Of a stretch of 13,596 nt of DNA, positions 1-7,386 are shown piece by piece. The position numbers and the translations under genes were made by a program. Where the stretch lies: positions 1 through 13,596 of the forward strand of contig URVZ01000047.1 of assembly GCA_900551365.1 (NCBI GenBank), written 5' to 3'. Source of the DNA: an uncultured Collinsella sp. (GTDB taxonomy: Bacteria; Actinomycetota; Coriobacteriia; Coriobacteriales; Coriobacteriaceae). The notes beneath the pieces are model-generated. The model was not told the origin of the DNA, made no database searches, and saw only the letters and a program-made list of their open reading frames with translations. The stretch's first letter is position 1. Every line of letters begins with the position of its first letter.

Positions 1-747
1 ACCGGCCAGACCATCATCGCCGGCATGGGTGAGCTGCACCTCGAGATTATCGTCGACCGTCTGCTCCGTGAGTTCAAGGTTGACGCTAACGTTGGTAAGC
101 CCCAGGTTGCCTACCGCGAGACCGCTGGTCACGACGTTGAGAAGGCCGAGGGCAAGTTCGTCCGTCAGTCCGGTGGTCGCGGTCAGTACGGCCATGCCGT
201 CATCAAGCTCGAGAAGATGGAGGAGGGCTTCGGCTACGAGTTCGTCAACGCTATCGTCGGCGGCGTCGTGCCCAAGGAGTACATCCCGTCCATCGACAAG
301 GGCATCCAGGAGGCCCTGAACACCGGTGTTATCGCCGGCTTCCCGGTCCTCGACGTCAAGGTCACCCTGTTCGACGGTTCTTACCACGAGGTCGACTCCT
401 CCGAGGCAGCCTTCAAGATCGCCGGTTCCATGGCTATCAAGGACGCCCTCAAGAAGTCCGACCCGCAGCTGCTCGAGCCGATCATGGCTGTCGAGGTCGA
501 GACCCCCGAGCAGTACATGGGCGACGTTATGGGCAACCTCTCCGGTCGCCGCGGCAAGATCGAGGGCATGGAGGATCGCAAGAACAGCAAGCTCATCCGT
601 GCCAAGGTGCCGCTGGGCGAGATGTTCGGTTACGCTACCGACCTTCGCTCCCAGACCCAGGGCCGTGCATCCTACACGATGCAGTTCGACTCTTATGAGC
701 CCGCGCCCAAGTCCATCGTGGACGAGGTCATGAGCAAGAACGCCTAA
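1..747 (+). CDS. fusA: Elongation factor G, C-terminal part (5' end outside window)
   Basis: EF-G is the translational GTPase that moves tRNAs and mRNA through the ribosome after peptide-bond formation. It also helps recycle ribosomes. The frame is open from base 1 (TGQTIIAGMGELHLEI...) to TAA at 745-747, giving 248 residues: the end of domain III, then domains IV and V. Typical EF-G features are visible: MGELHLE at the domain III end, GRGQYGHAV in domain IV, PKEYIPSIDKG, and a domain V stretch with GDVMGNLSGRRG and a QTQGRASYTM-like end. The GTPase domain lies upstream of the window. Codon use is strongly biased (AAG, GTC, CTC, CGT/CGC), as expected for a highly expressed gene. rpsJ follows after 60 bp on the same strand. 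The family assignment is secure. Confidence 0.97.
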   Translation, partial: TGQTIIAGMGELHLEIIVDRLLREFKVDANVGKPQVAYRETAGHDVEKAEGKFVRQSGGRGQYGHAVIKLEKMEEGFGYEFVNAIVGGVVPKEYIPSIDKGIQEALNTGVIAGFPVLDVKVTLFDGSYHEVDSSEAAFKIAGSMAIKDALKKSDPQLLEPIMAVEVETPEQYMGDVMGNLSGRRGKIEGMEDRKNSKLIRAKVPLGEMFGYATDLRSQTQGRASYTMQFDSYEPAPKSIVDEVMSKNA

Positions 748-772
748 GTTCGAGCTCCCTGTTACGTAATCC

Positions 773-789
773 GCGAGAACATCTCTCGC
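773..789 (+). other. Small hairpin between fusA and rpsJ
   Basis: GCGAGA (773-778) and TCTCGC (784-789) form a perfect 6-bp stem around a 5-base loop, inside the 60-bp fusA-rpsJ gap and just before the rpsJ ribosome binding site. No T-run follows, so it is not a normal intrinsic terminator. It could be an RNA-processing or translation-control element, or chance. No promoter is evident in the gap. Confidence 0.25.
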
Positions 790-807
790 ACTCTTTGGAG
801 GTTTAAG

Positions 808-1116
808 TTGGCTACCCAGAAGATCCGCATTCGCCTCAAGGGCTATGATCACGAGGTCGTCGATCAGTCCGCGAAGCTCATCGTCGAGACCGCTCAGAAG
901 ACCGGCGCTCGCGTTTCCGGTCCTGTCCCCCTGCCCACCGAGCGCAACCTGTACACGGTTATCCGCTCGCCGCATGTGAACAAGGACTCCCGTGAGCAGT
1001 TCGAGATGCGCACCCACAAGCGCCTCATCGACATCCTCGACCCCACCTCGGGCACCGTTGATTCGCTCATGCGTCTCGACCTTCCCGCTGGCGTCGACAT
1101 CGACATCAAGCTCTAA
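808..1116 (+). CDS. rpsJ: 30S ribosomal protein S10
   Basis: S10 is a small-subunit protein of the 30S head. In many bacteria it also joins the NusB antitermination complex. The 102-residue product matches the family length and sequence: KIRIRLKGYDHEVVD near the N-terminus, GPVPLPTE in the middle, then DSREQFEMRTHKRLIDI and a C-terminal LPAGVDIDIKL. The start is TTG at 808, chosen because GGAGG (797-801) lies 6 bases upstream and the next residues (ATQKIRIRLK) align with the normal S10 N-terminus. rpsJ usually heads the S10 operon (rpsJ-rplC-rplD...). Here it follows fusA directly, without tuf, and is closed by a terminator 20 bases after its stop codon. It therefore appears to be the last gene of the str transcript. 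Confidence 0.97.
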   Translation: MATQKIRIRLKGYDHEVVDQSAKLIVETAQKTGARVSGPVPLPTERNLYTVIRSPHVNKDSREQFEMRTHKRLIDILDPTSGTVDSLMRLDLPAGVDIDIKL

Positions 1117-1135
1117 GCGATATCGCTCATAGCTT

Positions 1136-1173
1136 AAAGGGCCCCGCTGCCGTTACGGTAGCGGGGCCCTTTT
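1136..1173 (+). terminator. Strong intrinsic terminator after rpsJ
   Basis: A 17-bp stem pairs 1136-1152 with 1156-1172, with one G-T wobble and a TTA loop. It is rich in GGGCCCC and is followed by TTTTGTTT. It ends the fusA-rpsJ transcript. The stem starts with AAA, so it may also partly stop the converging birA transcript, although the opposite-strand T-tract is short. Confidence 0.92.
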
Positions 1174-1232
1174 GTTTAGCATGATGGGATTGGACCGCCG
1201 GATAAGGCTGCCGAGCGGCTGGCTGTGGCGCC

Positions 1233-2009
1233 CTATTCGCTCGCGGGACGCAGCGATGCCTCCTCAAAATGGAAGGATCGCAAACCGCCTTCCGTTTCGA
1301 TACACGCGCGACCAAAGCCATCGACGGTTTTAAAGATGCCGCGTGCCAGCTCGTCGCCGGCAGGGGAACGGGCGATAACGTGCTCCCCAATCCAATTGAG
1401 GTGGGCGATATATTCGTCGTGGACGGGCGCGAGCGGACCGGCATCTTCTTCCTTGGCGTTGAGGCGCTCTGCCCAGGCATCTGCAGCGTCTATAACTGCG
1501 TGATAGACCTCATCGAGGAGCATGTCGACGGCAGGTACGCTCTCGTTGAGATCCGAGAGACCGATTGCCGGCAGGCCGCCATCGGGCACCTCTTGGGGCG
1601 CATAGTTCACATTGACGCCAATGCCGCAGACGGCGAAAGGTTTGCCTTCGTTATCGCGTGCGGCCTCGACCAGAATGCCGCCGAGCTTGCGTCCTCGCGC
1701 GACAAGGTCGTTGGGCCATTTAAGGCGAATCTCGTTTGCAAGACCCTGCTTTTCGAGTGCTTCAAGCACCGCTAGGCCGCTGACGGCGGCAAGACCAGAG
1801 AACTTTGCAGGATTAACGCATGGGCGCAGGACAATCGAAAGCAATAAGTTGCCGACGGTTGAGTCCCACTTGTGCCCGCGCCGGCCGCGTCCTGCTGTTT
1901 GAGCCCGGGCGGCAAGTCCTGTGCCGTGCGGCGCTCCCTGTTTTCCTGCTTCGAGCAGGTCATCGTTGGTCGATCCGGTTACGTCGACTATCGTTAATTT
2001 GGCATCCAT
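1233..2009 (-). CDS. birA: Biotin--[acetyl-CoA carboxylase] ligase, without regulatory HTH domain
   Basis: This ligase makes biotinyl-5'-AMP from biotin and ATP, then attaches biotin to the lysine of the carrier protein, here most likely AccB at 7387-7860. The 258-residue product begins directly with the catalytic domain. Visible motifs are TGSTN (11-15), the adenylate-binding GRGRRG (40-45), KWPND (97-101), RKLGGILVE with the catalytic-type Lys at 108, and GIGVNVN (129-135). The last 50 or so residues form the usual small C-terminal domain. No N-terminal winged helix is present, so it is a group I (monofunctional) ligase and not a biotin repressor. ATG at 2009 is preceded by AGGAGG (complement of 2021-2026) at 11 bases. 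It converges on rpsJ and diverges from the fab operon that encodes its substrate. Confidence 0.93.
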   Translation of the reverse strand: MDAKLTIVDVTGSTNDDLLEAGKQGAPHGTGLAARAQTAGRGRRGHKWDSTVGNLLLSIVLRPCVNPAKFSGLAAVSGLAVLEALEKQGLANEIRLKWPNDLVARGRKLGGILVEAARDNEGKPFAVCGIGVNVNYAPQEVPDGGLPAIGLSDLNESVPAVDMLLDEVYHAVIDAADAWAERLNAKEEDAGPLAPVHDEYIAHLNWIGEHVIARSPAGDELARGIFKTVDGFGRACIETEGGLRSFHFEEASLRPASE

Positions 2010-2104
2010 AACGGTTGCTACCTCCTAAGTTAATAAGGCAATCGCGTAATGGTGTCGAGAGATAGACACAATGTGAAGCCTTTGTCGCATTTGGACAATT
2101 TAAT

Positions 2105-2121
2105 GTTAACACGTCAACAAC
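2105..2121 (+). repeat. Operator-like direct repeat, copy 1
   Basis: GTTAACACGTCAACAAC. The first 14 bases (2105-2118) are an imperfect palindrome of the form GTTnACnnGTnAAC. The unit recurs with one mismatch at 2153-2169, 48 bp downstream. It lies immediately upstream of the possible -10 TAAAAT at 2125. Two copies framing the probable promoter of a fatty-acid operon suggest a repressor site. The cognate regulator is not encoded in the window. Confidence 0.6.
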
Positions 2122-2152
2122 GACTAAAATGCGCTATCCTCTCTTGGTCGAT

Positions 2153-2169
2153 GTAAACACGTCAACAAC
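2153..2169 (+). repeat. Operator-like direct repeat, copy 2
   Basis: GTAAACACGTCAACAAC, identical to copy 1 in 16 of 17 positions. It ends 2 bases before the fabH Shine-Dalgarno AAAGGAGG (2172-2179), so it probably lies in the 5' leader. A protein bound here could act as a roadblock or pair with copy 1. Confidence 0.6.
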
Positions 2170-2185
2170 TCAAAGGAGGCTAGTG

Positions 2186-3145
2186 ATGGGTTTCACGATT
2201 CTTGGAACAGGCTCGGCGCTTCCTGAGCGCAGTGTTTCCAATGACGAGCTGTCTGAGTTCCTCGATACCTCGGATGAGTGGATTTTTACCCGCACAGGTA
2301 TCAAGAGCCGCCACGTCTGTACCACCGAGTCACTTGACGACCTTGCCGTAGCGGCGAGCGAGCGGGCACTCCAGGTGTCCGGAATCGACGCGAGCCAGCT
2401 GGATCTGATCGTCTGCTCGACGACGACGGGTGACCACCTTGTTCCCGCTGAGGCGTGTGCCGTTGCTGAGCGACTAGGAGCGGCGTGCCCTGCCTTCGAT
2501 GTCTCGGCGGCCTGTGCCGGCTTCGTGTTTGCGCTCGATGTCGCCGAGGGCTATATCGAGCGCGGTCGTGCCGAGCGCGTGCTTATCGTTGCTGCTGAGC
2601 AGATGACGCGCGCGCTCGACTGGACCGACCGCGCCACCTGCGTGCTCTTTGGCGATGGGGCAGGCGCCGCAGTGATTGGGGCTGGGGGAGACAGTCCCCT
2701 TGCCGTTGAGCTTTCGACGGCGCCCGACGTCGAGACGTTACACGTTCCCGGTCTGGTCGGCACCTCGCCGTTTAAGGCTTCCGCAGATAGCAAGAGCGTG
2801 CTGTCCATGAATGGCCGCCGCGTGTTCAAGTTCGGCGTCAACGCCATCTGCGACACGGTCCATAAGCTTGCGGGCGATGCGGGCATTTCGGTCGAAGACA
2901 TCGACCATTTTGTATTCCATCAGGCTAACGAACGAATCCTGAGTCAGGCGGTCAAGCGCCTCGGCGTGCCAGATGAGCGCGTGGTTCGAACGCTGCGCGA
3001 GACCGGCAACATTTCGAGCGCCTGCATTCCCTTTGCGTTTGACCGTCTGGCACGCACCGACGCACTGAATGCGGGCGACACCATCGCCCTCGTTGGATTT
3101 GGCGCCGGCCTGGATATAGGTGGCTATCTGCTTCGTTGGAAGTAG
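2186..3145 (+). CDS. fabH: Beta-ketoacyl-ACP synthase III (FabH)
   Basis: FabH starts fatty-acid synthesis by condensing an acyl-CoA primer (acetyl- or branched-chain) with malonyl-ACP. The 319-residue length fits the family. The thiolase-fold catalytic triad is visible: Cys110 in SAACAGF, His245 in FHQANERI, and Asn275 in GNISSACIP. FGDGAGA and the C-terminal GFGAGL loop are also present. The frame is open back to an ATG at 2129, but ATG 2186 is chosen. It has AAAGGAGG (2172-2179) 6 bases upstream, its MGFTILGTGSALPE matches the family N-terminus, and the extra codons would translate the operator repeat. It is the first gene of the operon. Primer preference, and so straight versus branched chains, cannot be read from the sequence. 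Confidence 0.95.
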   Translation: MGFTILGTGSALPERSVSNDELSEFLDTSDEWIFTRTGIKSRHVCTTESLDDLAVAASERALQVSGIDASQLDLIVCSTTTGDHLVPAEACAVAERLGAACPAFDVSAACAGFVFALDVAEGYIERGRAERVLIVAAEQMTRALDWTDRATCVLFGDGAGAAVIGAGGDSPLAVELSTAPDVETLHVPGLVGTSPFKASADSKSVLSMNGRRVFKFGVNAICDTVHKLAGDAGISVEDIDHFVFHQANERILSQAVKRLGVPDERVVRTLRETGNISSACIPFAFDRLARTDALNAGDTIALVGFGAGLDIGGYLLRWK

Positions 3146-3194
3146 TTGCACATAGGAAAAAACGCCCCTAGGGCACAAACAAAGGAGAACTACC

Positions 3195-3431
3195 ATGGCA
3201 GATCAGAAGACCTTCGAGCGCGTTTGCGACGTTATCCGCGAGACCGCCGGTCTTGACGATGTCGAGATGAAGCCCGAGTCCACGCTCGAGGAGATTGGTC
3301 TCGACAGCCTGGGCACCGTCGAGATCCTCGTCGCCGTCGAGGACGAGTTTGGCATCCAGCTCGATACCGAGGAGAACCCCAAGACGGTCGGCGAGTTCGC
3401 CGATACGGTCGAGGCGGCATTGGAGAAGTAG
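3195..3431 (+). CDS. acpP: Acyl carrier protein
   Basis: This small acidic protein carries growing acyl chains on a 4'-phosphopantetheine arm. Its 78 residues are typical. The attachment Ser38 lies in GLDSLGTVE, at the start of helix II, and the helix I and helix III regions are rich in Asp and Glu. ATG 3195 has AAAGGAG (3182-3188) at 6 bases. The 49-bp gap after fabH is the longest inside the operon and contains the short palindrome GCCCCTAGGGC (3164-3174). This could be an RNA-processing or partial attenuation site, but no T-run follows. fabK starts 2 bases after the stop codon. The cytosolic partners are FabD, FabH, FabF, FabG, FabZ and FabK. Confidence 0.96.
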   Translation: MADQKTFERVCDVIRETAGLDDVEMKPESTLEEIGLDSLGTVEILVAVEDEFGIQLDTEENPKTVGEFADTVEAALEK

Positions 3432-3433
3432 AG

Positions 3434-4378
3434 ATGCTCAAGACTCCTCTCTGCGATCTGCTCGGCATCGAAAAGCCCGTGTTCCAGGGCGGTATGGCCT
3501 GGATTGCCGATGCCTCGCTGGCGTCCGCAGTGTCCGAGGCGGGTGGCTTAGGCATCATCGCGGCCATGAACGCCGACGCCAACTGGCTTCGCGACCAGAT
3601 TCATGAGCTGCGCGCCAAGACGGATAAGCCCTTTGGCGTCAACGTCATGCTCATGAGCCCGTTTGCCGACGAGGTCGCGCAGGTCGTGATTGACGAGCGA
3701 GTGCCGGTCGTCGTGACGGGCGCCGGCAATCCCGCCAAGTACATGAAGGCGTGGAACGAGGCGGGCATCAAGGTCATCCCGGTCGTTGCCTCGGTGGCGC
3801 TGGCGCGTCTCGTGGCGCGTCGCGGGGCCACGGCGGTTGTTGCCGAGGGTACCGAATCGGGCGGCCATATTGGCGAGACCTCGACGATGGCACTGGTGCC
3901 GCAGGTCGTCGATGCGGTCGACATTCCCGTTGTGGCCGCCGGCGGTATTGCCGACGGCCGCGGCGTGGCGGCCGCCTTTATGCTGGGCGCCGAAGGCGTG
4001 CAAGTGGGTACGCGCTTTCTGGTCGCAGACGAGTGCACCGTCTCGGAGCAGTACAAAGAGATGGTCCTGAAGGCCAACGACACTTCGACGCGTGCGACCG
4101 GTCGCTCGACGGGACATCCAGTGCGCGCCCTCAAGAGCCCCTTCACCAACGCCTATGCCAAGAGCGAGGGTTCCGGCGCGAGTGCCGAGGAGCTCGGTGC
4201 TATGGGAACCGGTGCGCTGCGTAAGGCCGCCAAGGACGGCAACTACGAAGAGGGTTCGTTTTTGTGTGGACAGATTGCCGGCATGGTCAACGAGCGCCAG
4301 AGCGCACGCGAAATCGTTGACGACCTGGTCGATGGCGCCGAGCACGTCCTGAAGGGTGCGTGCGCATGGGTGGCGTAG
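3434..4378 (+). CDS. fabK: Enoyl-ACP reductase II (FMN-dependent, FabK type)
   Basis: FabK catalyses the last step of each elongation cycle, reducing trans-2-enoyl-ACP with NAD(P)H through bound FMN. The 314-residue protein has the FabK / nitronate monooxygenase TIM-barrel pattern: VFQGGMAWIA (16-25), AGGLGII (36-42), the conserved His145 in ESGGHIGE, and the phosphate-binding AAGGIADGRG / GAEGVQVGTRF stretch (168-195). The operon position beside acpP and fabD favours FabK over a nitronate monooxygenase. FabK enzymes are unrelated to FabI and are generally insensitive to triclosan (family knowledge). The ribosome site GGAGA lies over the end of acpP and the gap is 2 bp, which suggests translational coupling. 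The 3' end overlaps fabD by 13 bp. Confidence 0.93.
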   Translation: MLKTPLCDLLGIEKPVFQGGMAWIADASLASAVSEAGGLGIIAAMNADANWLRDQIHELRAKTDKPFGVNVMLMSPFADEVAQVVIDERVPVVVTGAGNPAKYMKAWNEAGIKVIPVVASVALARLVARRGATAVVAEGTESGGHIGETSTMALVPQVVDAVDIPVVAAGGIADGRGVAAAFMLGAEGVQVGTRFLVADECTVSEQYKEMVLKANDTSTRATGRSTGHPVRALKSPFTNAYAKSEGSGASAEELGAMGTGALRKAAKDGNYEEGSFLCGQIAGMVNERQSAREIVDDLVDGAEHVLKGACAWVA

Positions 4379-5292
4379 CGTTTTTGTTTGCCGGCCAGGG
4401 TGCCCAGCACCCCGCGATGGGCGTCGACTTGATCGAGACATCGCCGGCGGCTGCCGAGGTGTTCGCCATTGCCGATGAGGTGCGCCCGGGGACGAGCGAG
4501 CAGTGCCGGAGCGCCTCCAAGGAGGAGCTCTCGCAGACCGAGAACACGCAGCCTTGCGTGTTCGTGCACGACCTGGCAGCGGCTGCCGCCCTGCGTGAGC
4601 GCGGCGTGGTACCTGCCGCCTGTGCGGGATTCTCGCTGGGCGAGGTCGCCGCGCTCACCTTTGCGGGGGCGTTCGATACGCGAGCGGGCTTTGAGCTCGT
4701 GTGCGAGCGCGCGGCGCTGATGGCCGCGGCTGCCGAGCGCCATCCGGGCGGCATGCGCGCCGTCATCAAGCTCGATGCGGCGCAAGTCGAGGGCCTGGCA
4801 AAACAGGCCGGCGAGGACTGCTGGCCAGTCAACTACAACAGCCCACAGCAGACGGTTGTGGCCGGAGCGCCCGAGGCGCTGCAGGAGCTCGACGTCCTAG
4901 TAAAAGAGGCTGGCGGCCGCGCCATGAAGGTCGCGGTGTCGGGTGCATTTCATAGCCCCTATATGGCCGAGGCGACCTGTGGCCTTGCCGCATATATTGA
5001 GGCCGGTCACGCGCCGTCCCCGTTGCTCATTCCTGTTTTGGCAAATATGACAGCGGCGCCCTATCCGGCGGATCCCCAGACGGCATCGGATGTCTTGGCC
5101 AATCAGGTGAGCCATGCCGTACGCTGGGTCGATACGCTGCATGCTCTGCAGGATCAAGGCATCGACACATTTATTGAGGTCGGCCCCGGCAAAACGCTGT
5201 CCGGCCTGGTCAAGCGTACGCTGAGCGACGTTCGTGTGTATTCGTGCGAGACGGCCGAGCAGGTCGCAGCTATTGCCGACGAGCTCGCATAG
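4366..5292 (+). CDS. fabD: Malonyl-CoA:ACP transacylase
   Basis: FabD transfers malonate from CoA to the ACP arm, supplying the extender unit. It is 308 residues long. The catalytic pair is visible: Ser90 in AGFSLGE (the family GxSxG nucleophile) and His196 in GAFHSPYM. The oxyanion-side GQGAQ lies at residues 10-14, and Gln162 and the C-terminal EVGPGKTLSGL are also typical. ATG 4366 is preferred over an in-frame GTG at 4360 because AAGGG (4352-4356) sits 9 bases from the ATG but only 3 from the GTG. Either start overlaps the end of fabK, so translation is probably coupled. A 30-bp gap precedes fabG. Confidence 0.95.
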   Translation: MGGVAFLFAGQGAQHPAMGVDLIETSPAAAEVFAIADEVRPGTSEQCRSASKEELSQTENTQPCVFVHDLAAAAALRERGVVPAACAGFSLGEVAALTFAGAFDTRAGFELVCERAALMAAAAERHPGGMRAVIKLDAAQVEGLAKQAGEDCWPVNYNSPQQTVVAGAPEALQELDVLVKEAGGRAMKVAVSGAFHSPYMAEATCGLAAYIEAGHAPSPLLIPVLANMTAAPYPADPQTASDVLANQVSHAVRWVDTLHALQDQGIDTFIEVGPGKTLSGLVKRTLSDVRVYSCETAEQVAAIADELA

Positions 5293-5322
5293 TCCACAGG
5301 GCTGTAACCCGAAAGGAATGAC

Positions 5323-6096
5323 ATGGGCAACTTGAACAATGGCGCGCTCGAGCGCAACGACTCACGTCGCGTGGCACTGGTCACGGGCGGCTCGCGGGGT
5401 ATCGGCCGCGCCTGCGCTATCGGTCTGGCGGAGGATGGCTGCGATATCGCCGTCGTCTATGCCGGCAGCGTCGATGCGGCGCGCGAGACGTGCGACGCCT
5501 GCGAGGCGGCTGGCGCCACGGCGCGCTCATATCAATGCGACGTGGCCGACCCCGCTGCCGTCAACGCGTGCGTGGAAGCGGTCCTCAACGACTTTGGCTC
5601 CATTTGGGCGCTCGTCAACAACGCTGGCATCACCCGCGATGGCCTGCTCATGCGCATGGGCGATGACGCCTTCGATCGCGTGCTCGATGTCAATCTTAAA
5701 GGAACGTTTAACACGACGCGCGCGCTCACCAAGACCTTTATGCGCCAGCGCGGCGGCTGCGTCGTCAACATGAGCTCGGTCGTGGGCCTGATGGGCAATG
5801 CCGGGCAAGCCAACTACGCTGCCTCCAAGGCGGGCGTGATCGGCCTGACCAAGGCGGTGGCGCGCGAGCTTGCGCCCCGCGGCGTACGAGTGAACGCGGT
5901 TGCCCCCGGGTTTGTCGAGACGGATATGACGGCAAAGCTCTCGGAGAAGGTGCGTACGGTAACCGAGGAGCAGATTCCCCTTAAGCGTATGGCGCGCCCC
6001 GAGGAGGTGGCCGGCGTAGTGCGCTTTCTGGCGAGTGATGCGGCTGCCTACATTACGGGTGAGGTCGTGCGCGTCGACGGCGGAATGGCGATGTAG
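5323..6096 (+). CDS. fabG: 3-oxoacyl-ACP reductase
   Basis: FabG reduces beta-ketoacyl-ACP to the 3-hydroxy form with NADPH, as a soluble short-chain dehydrogenase that is usually a tetramer. It is 257 residues. The Rossmann motif TGGSRGIG is at 21-28 and NNAG at 99-102. The catalytic tetrad is Asn124, Ser152, Tyr165 and Lys169 (in GQANYAASKAG). PGFVETDM follows, and the C-terminus ends VDGGMAM, as in FabG. ATG 5323 has AAAGGA (5312-5317) at 5 bases. This gives about 14 residues before the core begins at RRVALVTGG. That short hydrophilic extension is unusual, but no better-placed start is seen inside it. Confidence 0.95.
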   Translation: MGNLNNGALERNDSRRVALVTGGSRGIGRACAIGLAEDGCDIAVVYAGSVDAARETCDACEAAGATARSYQCDVADPAAVNACVEAVLNDFGSIWALVNNAGITRDGLLMRMGDDAFDRVLDVNLKGTFNTTRALTKTFMRQRGGCVVNMSSVVGLMGNAGQANYAASKAGVIGLTKAVARELAPRGVRVNAVAPGFVETDMTAKLSEKVRTVTEEQIPLKRMARPEEVAGVVRFLASDAAAYITGEVVRVDGGMAM

Positions 6097-6135
6097 AAAC
6101 CAGGGCCGAAGAACGGCTTGGATGAGGAGACCATG

Positions 6136-7383
6136 ATGGAACAGAGAGTTGCAATCACCGGTATCGGTGCCGTGTCGCCGCTCGGCAACACCGCGCTTGC
6201 CACCTGGGCGGCAATGTGTGCTGGCACGTGCGGCATCGGCCCGATCACGCACTTCGATACCGATGCGTTTGCCGTCAAGGTGGCAGCCGAGGTCAAGGGC
6301 TTTGACGGCAACGAGTACTTTGGCAAGCGTGACGCCAAGCATCTCGACCCCTGCGTTCAGTTTGCGATGGCGGCTTCGGACGAAGCCATGCACGATGCGG
6401 GCTTTGATGTCGAAGGCGCCATCGATCGCGAGCGCCTGGGCGTCTACGTGGGCTCGGGCGTGGGCGGCATGACGACGCTCGTCGACAACGTCCATACGAT
6501 TGCCGAACGTGGGCCCCGCCGCGCATCGCCCTATATGATCGCGATGATGATCCCCAACATGGCATCGGGCAATATCGCAATCCGCCACAAGGCAAAGGGC
6601 CCGACCCTGCCCGTGGTGACCGCGTGCGCAACCTCGGCCCATGCGGTGGGCGAGGCGTTCCGCGCCATAAAGCACGGCTATGCCGACGCGATCCTCGCGG
6701 GCGGCGCCGAGGCCGCAATTATCCCCGATGCCGTTGCGGGCTTTACGTCCTGCCGCGCATTGACCACCAACCCTGATCCCGCGACGGCTTGCCGCCCGTT
6801 CGATGCAGACCGCGATGGCTTTGTGATGGGCGAGGGCGCCTGCGTGCTCGTGCTCGAGAGCATGGAACATGCGCAGGCGCGCGGTGCGCACATTTATGCC
6901 GAGGTCGTGGGCTACGGCAACACCGATGATGCCTATCACATCACGAGCCCTGATCCCGAGGCTGCCGGCATTGCCCGCGCGATATCGCTGGCGGTGACCG
7001 AGGGCGACGTCAGGCCTTCCGAGGGCCTCTACATCAATGCCCACGGCACATCGACCAAGCTCAACGATTCGTCCGAGACGGCGGGCATTAAGCGTGCGCT
7101 CGGCGAGGACGCGGCGCGCGCCGCGCACGTCTCGTCGACTAAGTCGATGACCGGCCACATGATCGGTGCCACGGGCGCCATCGAGGTCATGGCCTGCGCC
7201 ATGGCGCTCGAGCAGGGCGTGGTGCCGCCGACCATTAACTACCACACGCCCGATCCCGCCTGCGATCTTGACTACACGCCCAATCGCGCGGTTCGCGCTG
7301 ACCTTACCTGGGCGCTTTCGACCAACCTGGGCTTTGGCGGACACAACGCCGCCATCGCGCTGCGTAGATATACGAGGAGCTAG
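6136..7383 (+). CDS. fabF: Beta-ketoacyl-ACP synthase II
   Basis: FabF is the elongating condensing enzyme, joining malonyl-ACP to acyl-ACP with loss of CO2. From ATG 6136 it has 415 residues, close to the E. coli length. The Cys-His-His triad is visible: Cys164 in TACATSAHAVGE, His303 in NAHGTST, and His341 in KSMTGHMIGATGA. PFDADRDGFVMGEGA and the final NLGFGGHNAA are family signatures. Upstream in-frame starts exist at TTG 6118 and ATG 6133. ATG 6136 is chosen because GAGGAGA (6124-6130) is 5 bases away and MEQRVAITGIG matches the family start. accB begins 3 bases after the stop codon. It is the only elongating ketosynthase visible in the operon. Confidence 0.95.
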   Translation: MEQRVAITGIGAVSPLGNTALATWAAMCAGTCGIGPITHFDTDAFAVKVAAEVKGFDGNEYFGKRDAKHLDPCVQFAMAASDEAMHDAGFDVEGAIDRERLGVYVGSGVGGMTTLVDNVHTIAERGPRRASPYMIAMMIPNMASGNIAIRHKAKGPTLPVVTACATSAHAVGEAFRAIKHGYADAILAGGAEAAIIPDAVAGFTSCRALTTNPDPATACRPFDADRDGFVMGEGACVLVLESMEHAQARGAHIYAEVVGYGNTDDAYHITSPDPEAAGIARAISLAVTEGDVRPSEGLYINAHGTSTKLNDSSETAGIKRALGEDAARAAHVSSTKSMTGHMIGATGAIEVMACAMALEQGVVPPTINYHTPDPACDLDYTPNRAVRADLTWALSTNLGFGGHNAAIALRRYTRS

Positions 7384-7386
7384 AGC

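Larger units (their letters stand above)
2010..2185. promoter_or_regulatory. Divergent birA/fabH control region
   Basis: This 176-bp AT-richer gap must hold the start signals for birA (leftward) and the whole fab/acc operon (rightward). It contains the two 17-bp direct repeats listed separately, a possible rightward -10 (TAAAAT, 2125-2130) just after repeat 1, and another (TATCCT, 2135-2140). It also has an imperfect inverted repeat GTGTC (2052-2056) / GACAC (2065-2069) on the birA side, and CCTTTGTCGCA at 2079-2089, which resembles the repeat at 12616-12646. The fabH ribosome binding site is AAAGGAGG at 2172-2179. No convincing -35 with normal spacing could be fixed in either direction, so promoter positions stay open. 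Confidence 0.6.

Noticed and set aside
2129..2185. Longer fabH start at ATG 2129
   Set aside because: It would add 19 residues encoded by the operator repeat and ribosome site. AAAGGAGG at 2172-2179 and the family N-terminus both point to ATG 2186.
3434..4378. Nitronate monooxygenase as the identity of the gene called fabK
   Set aside because: The fold is shared, but the ESGGHIGE motif and the position between acpP and fabD make enoyl-ACP reductase much more likely.
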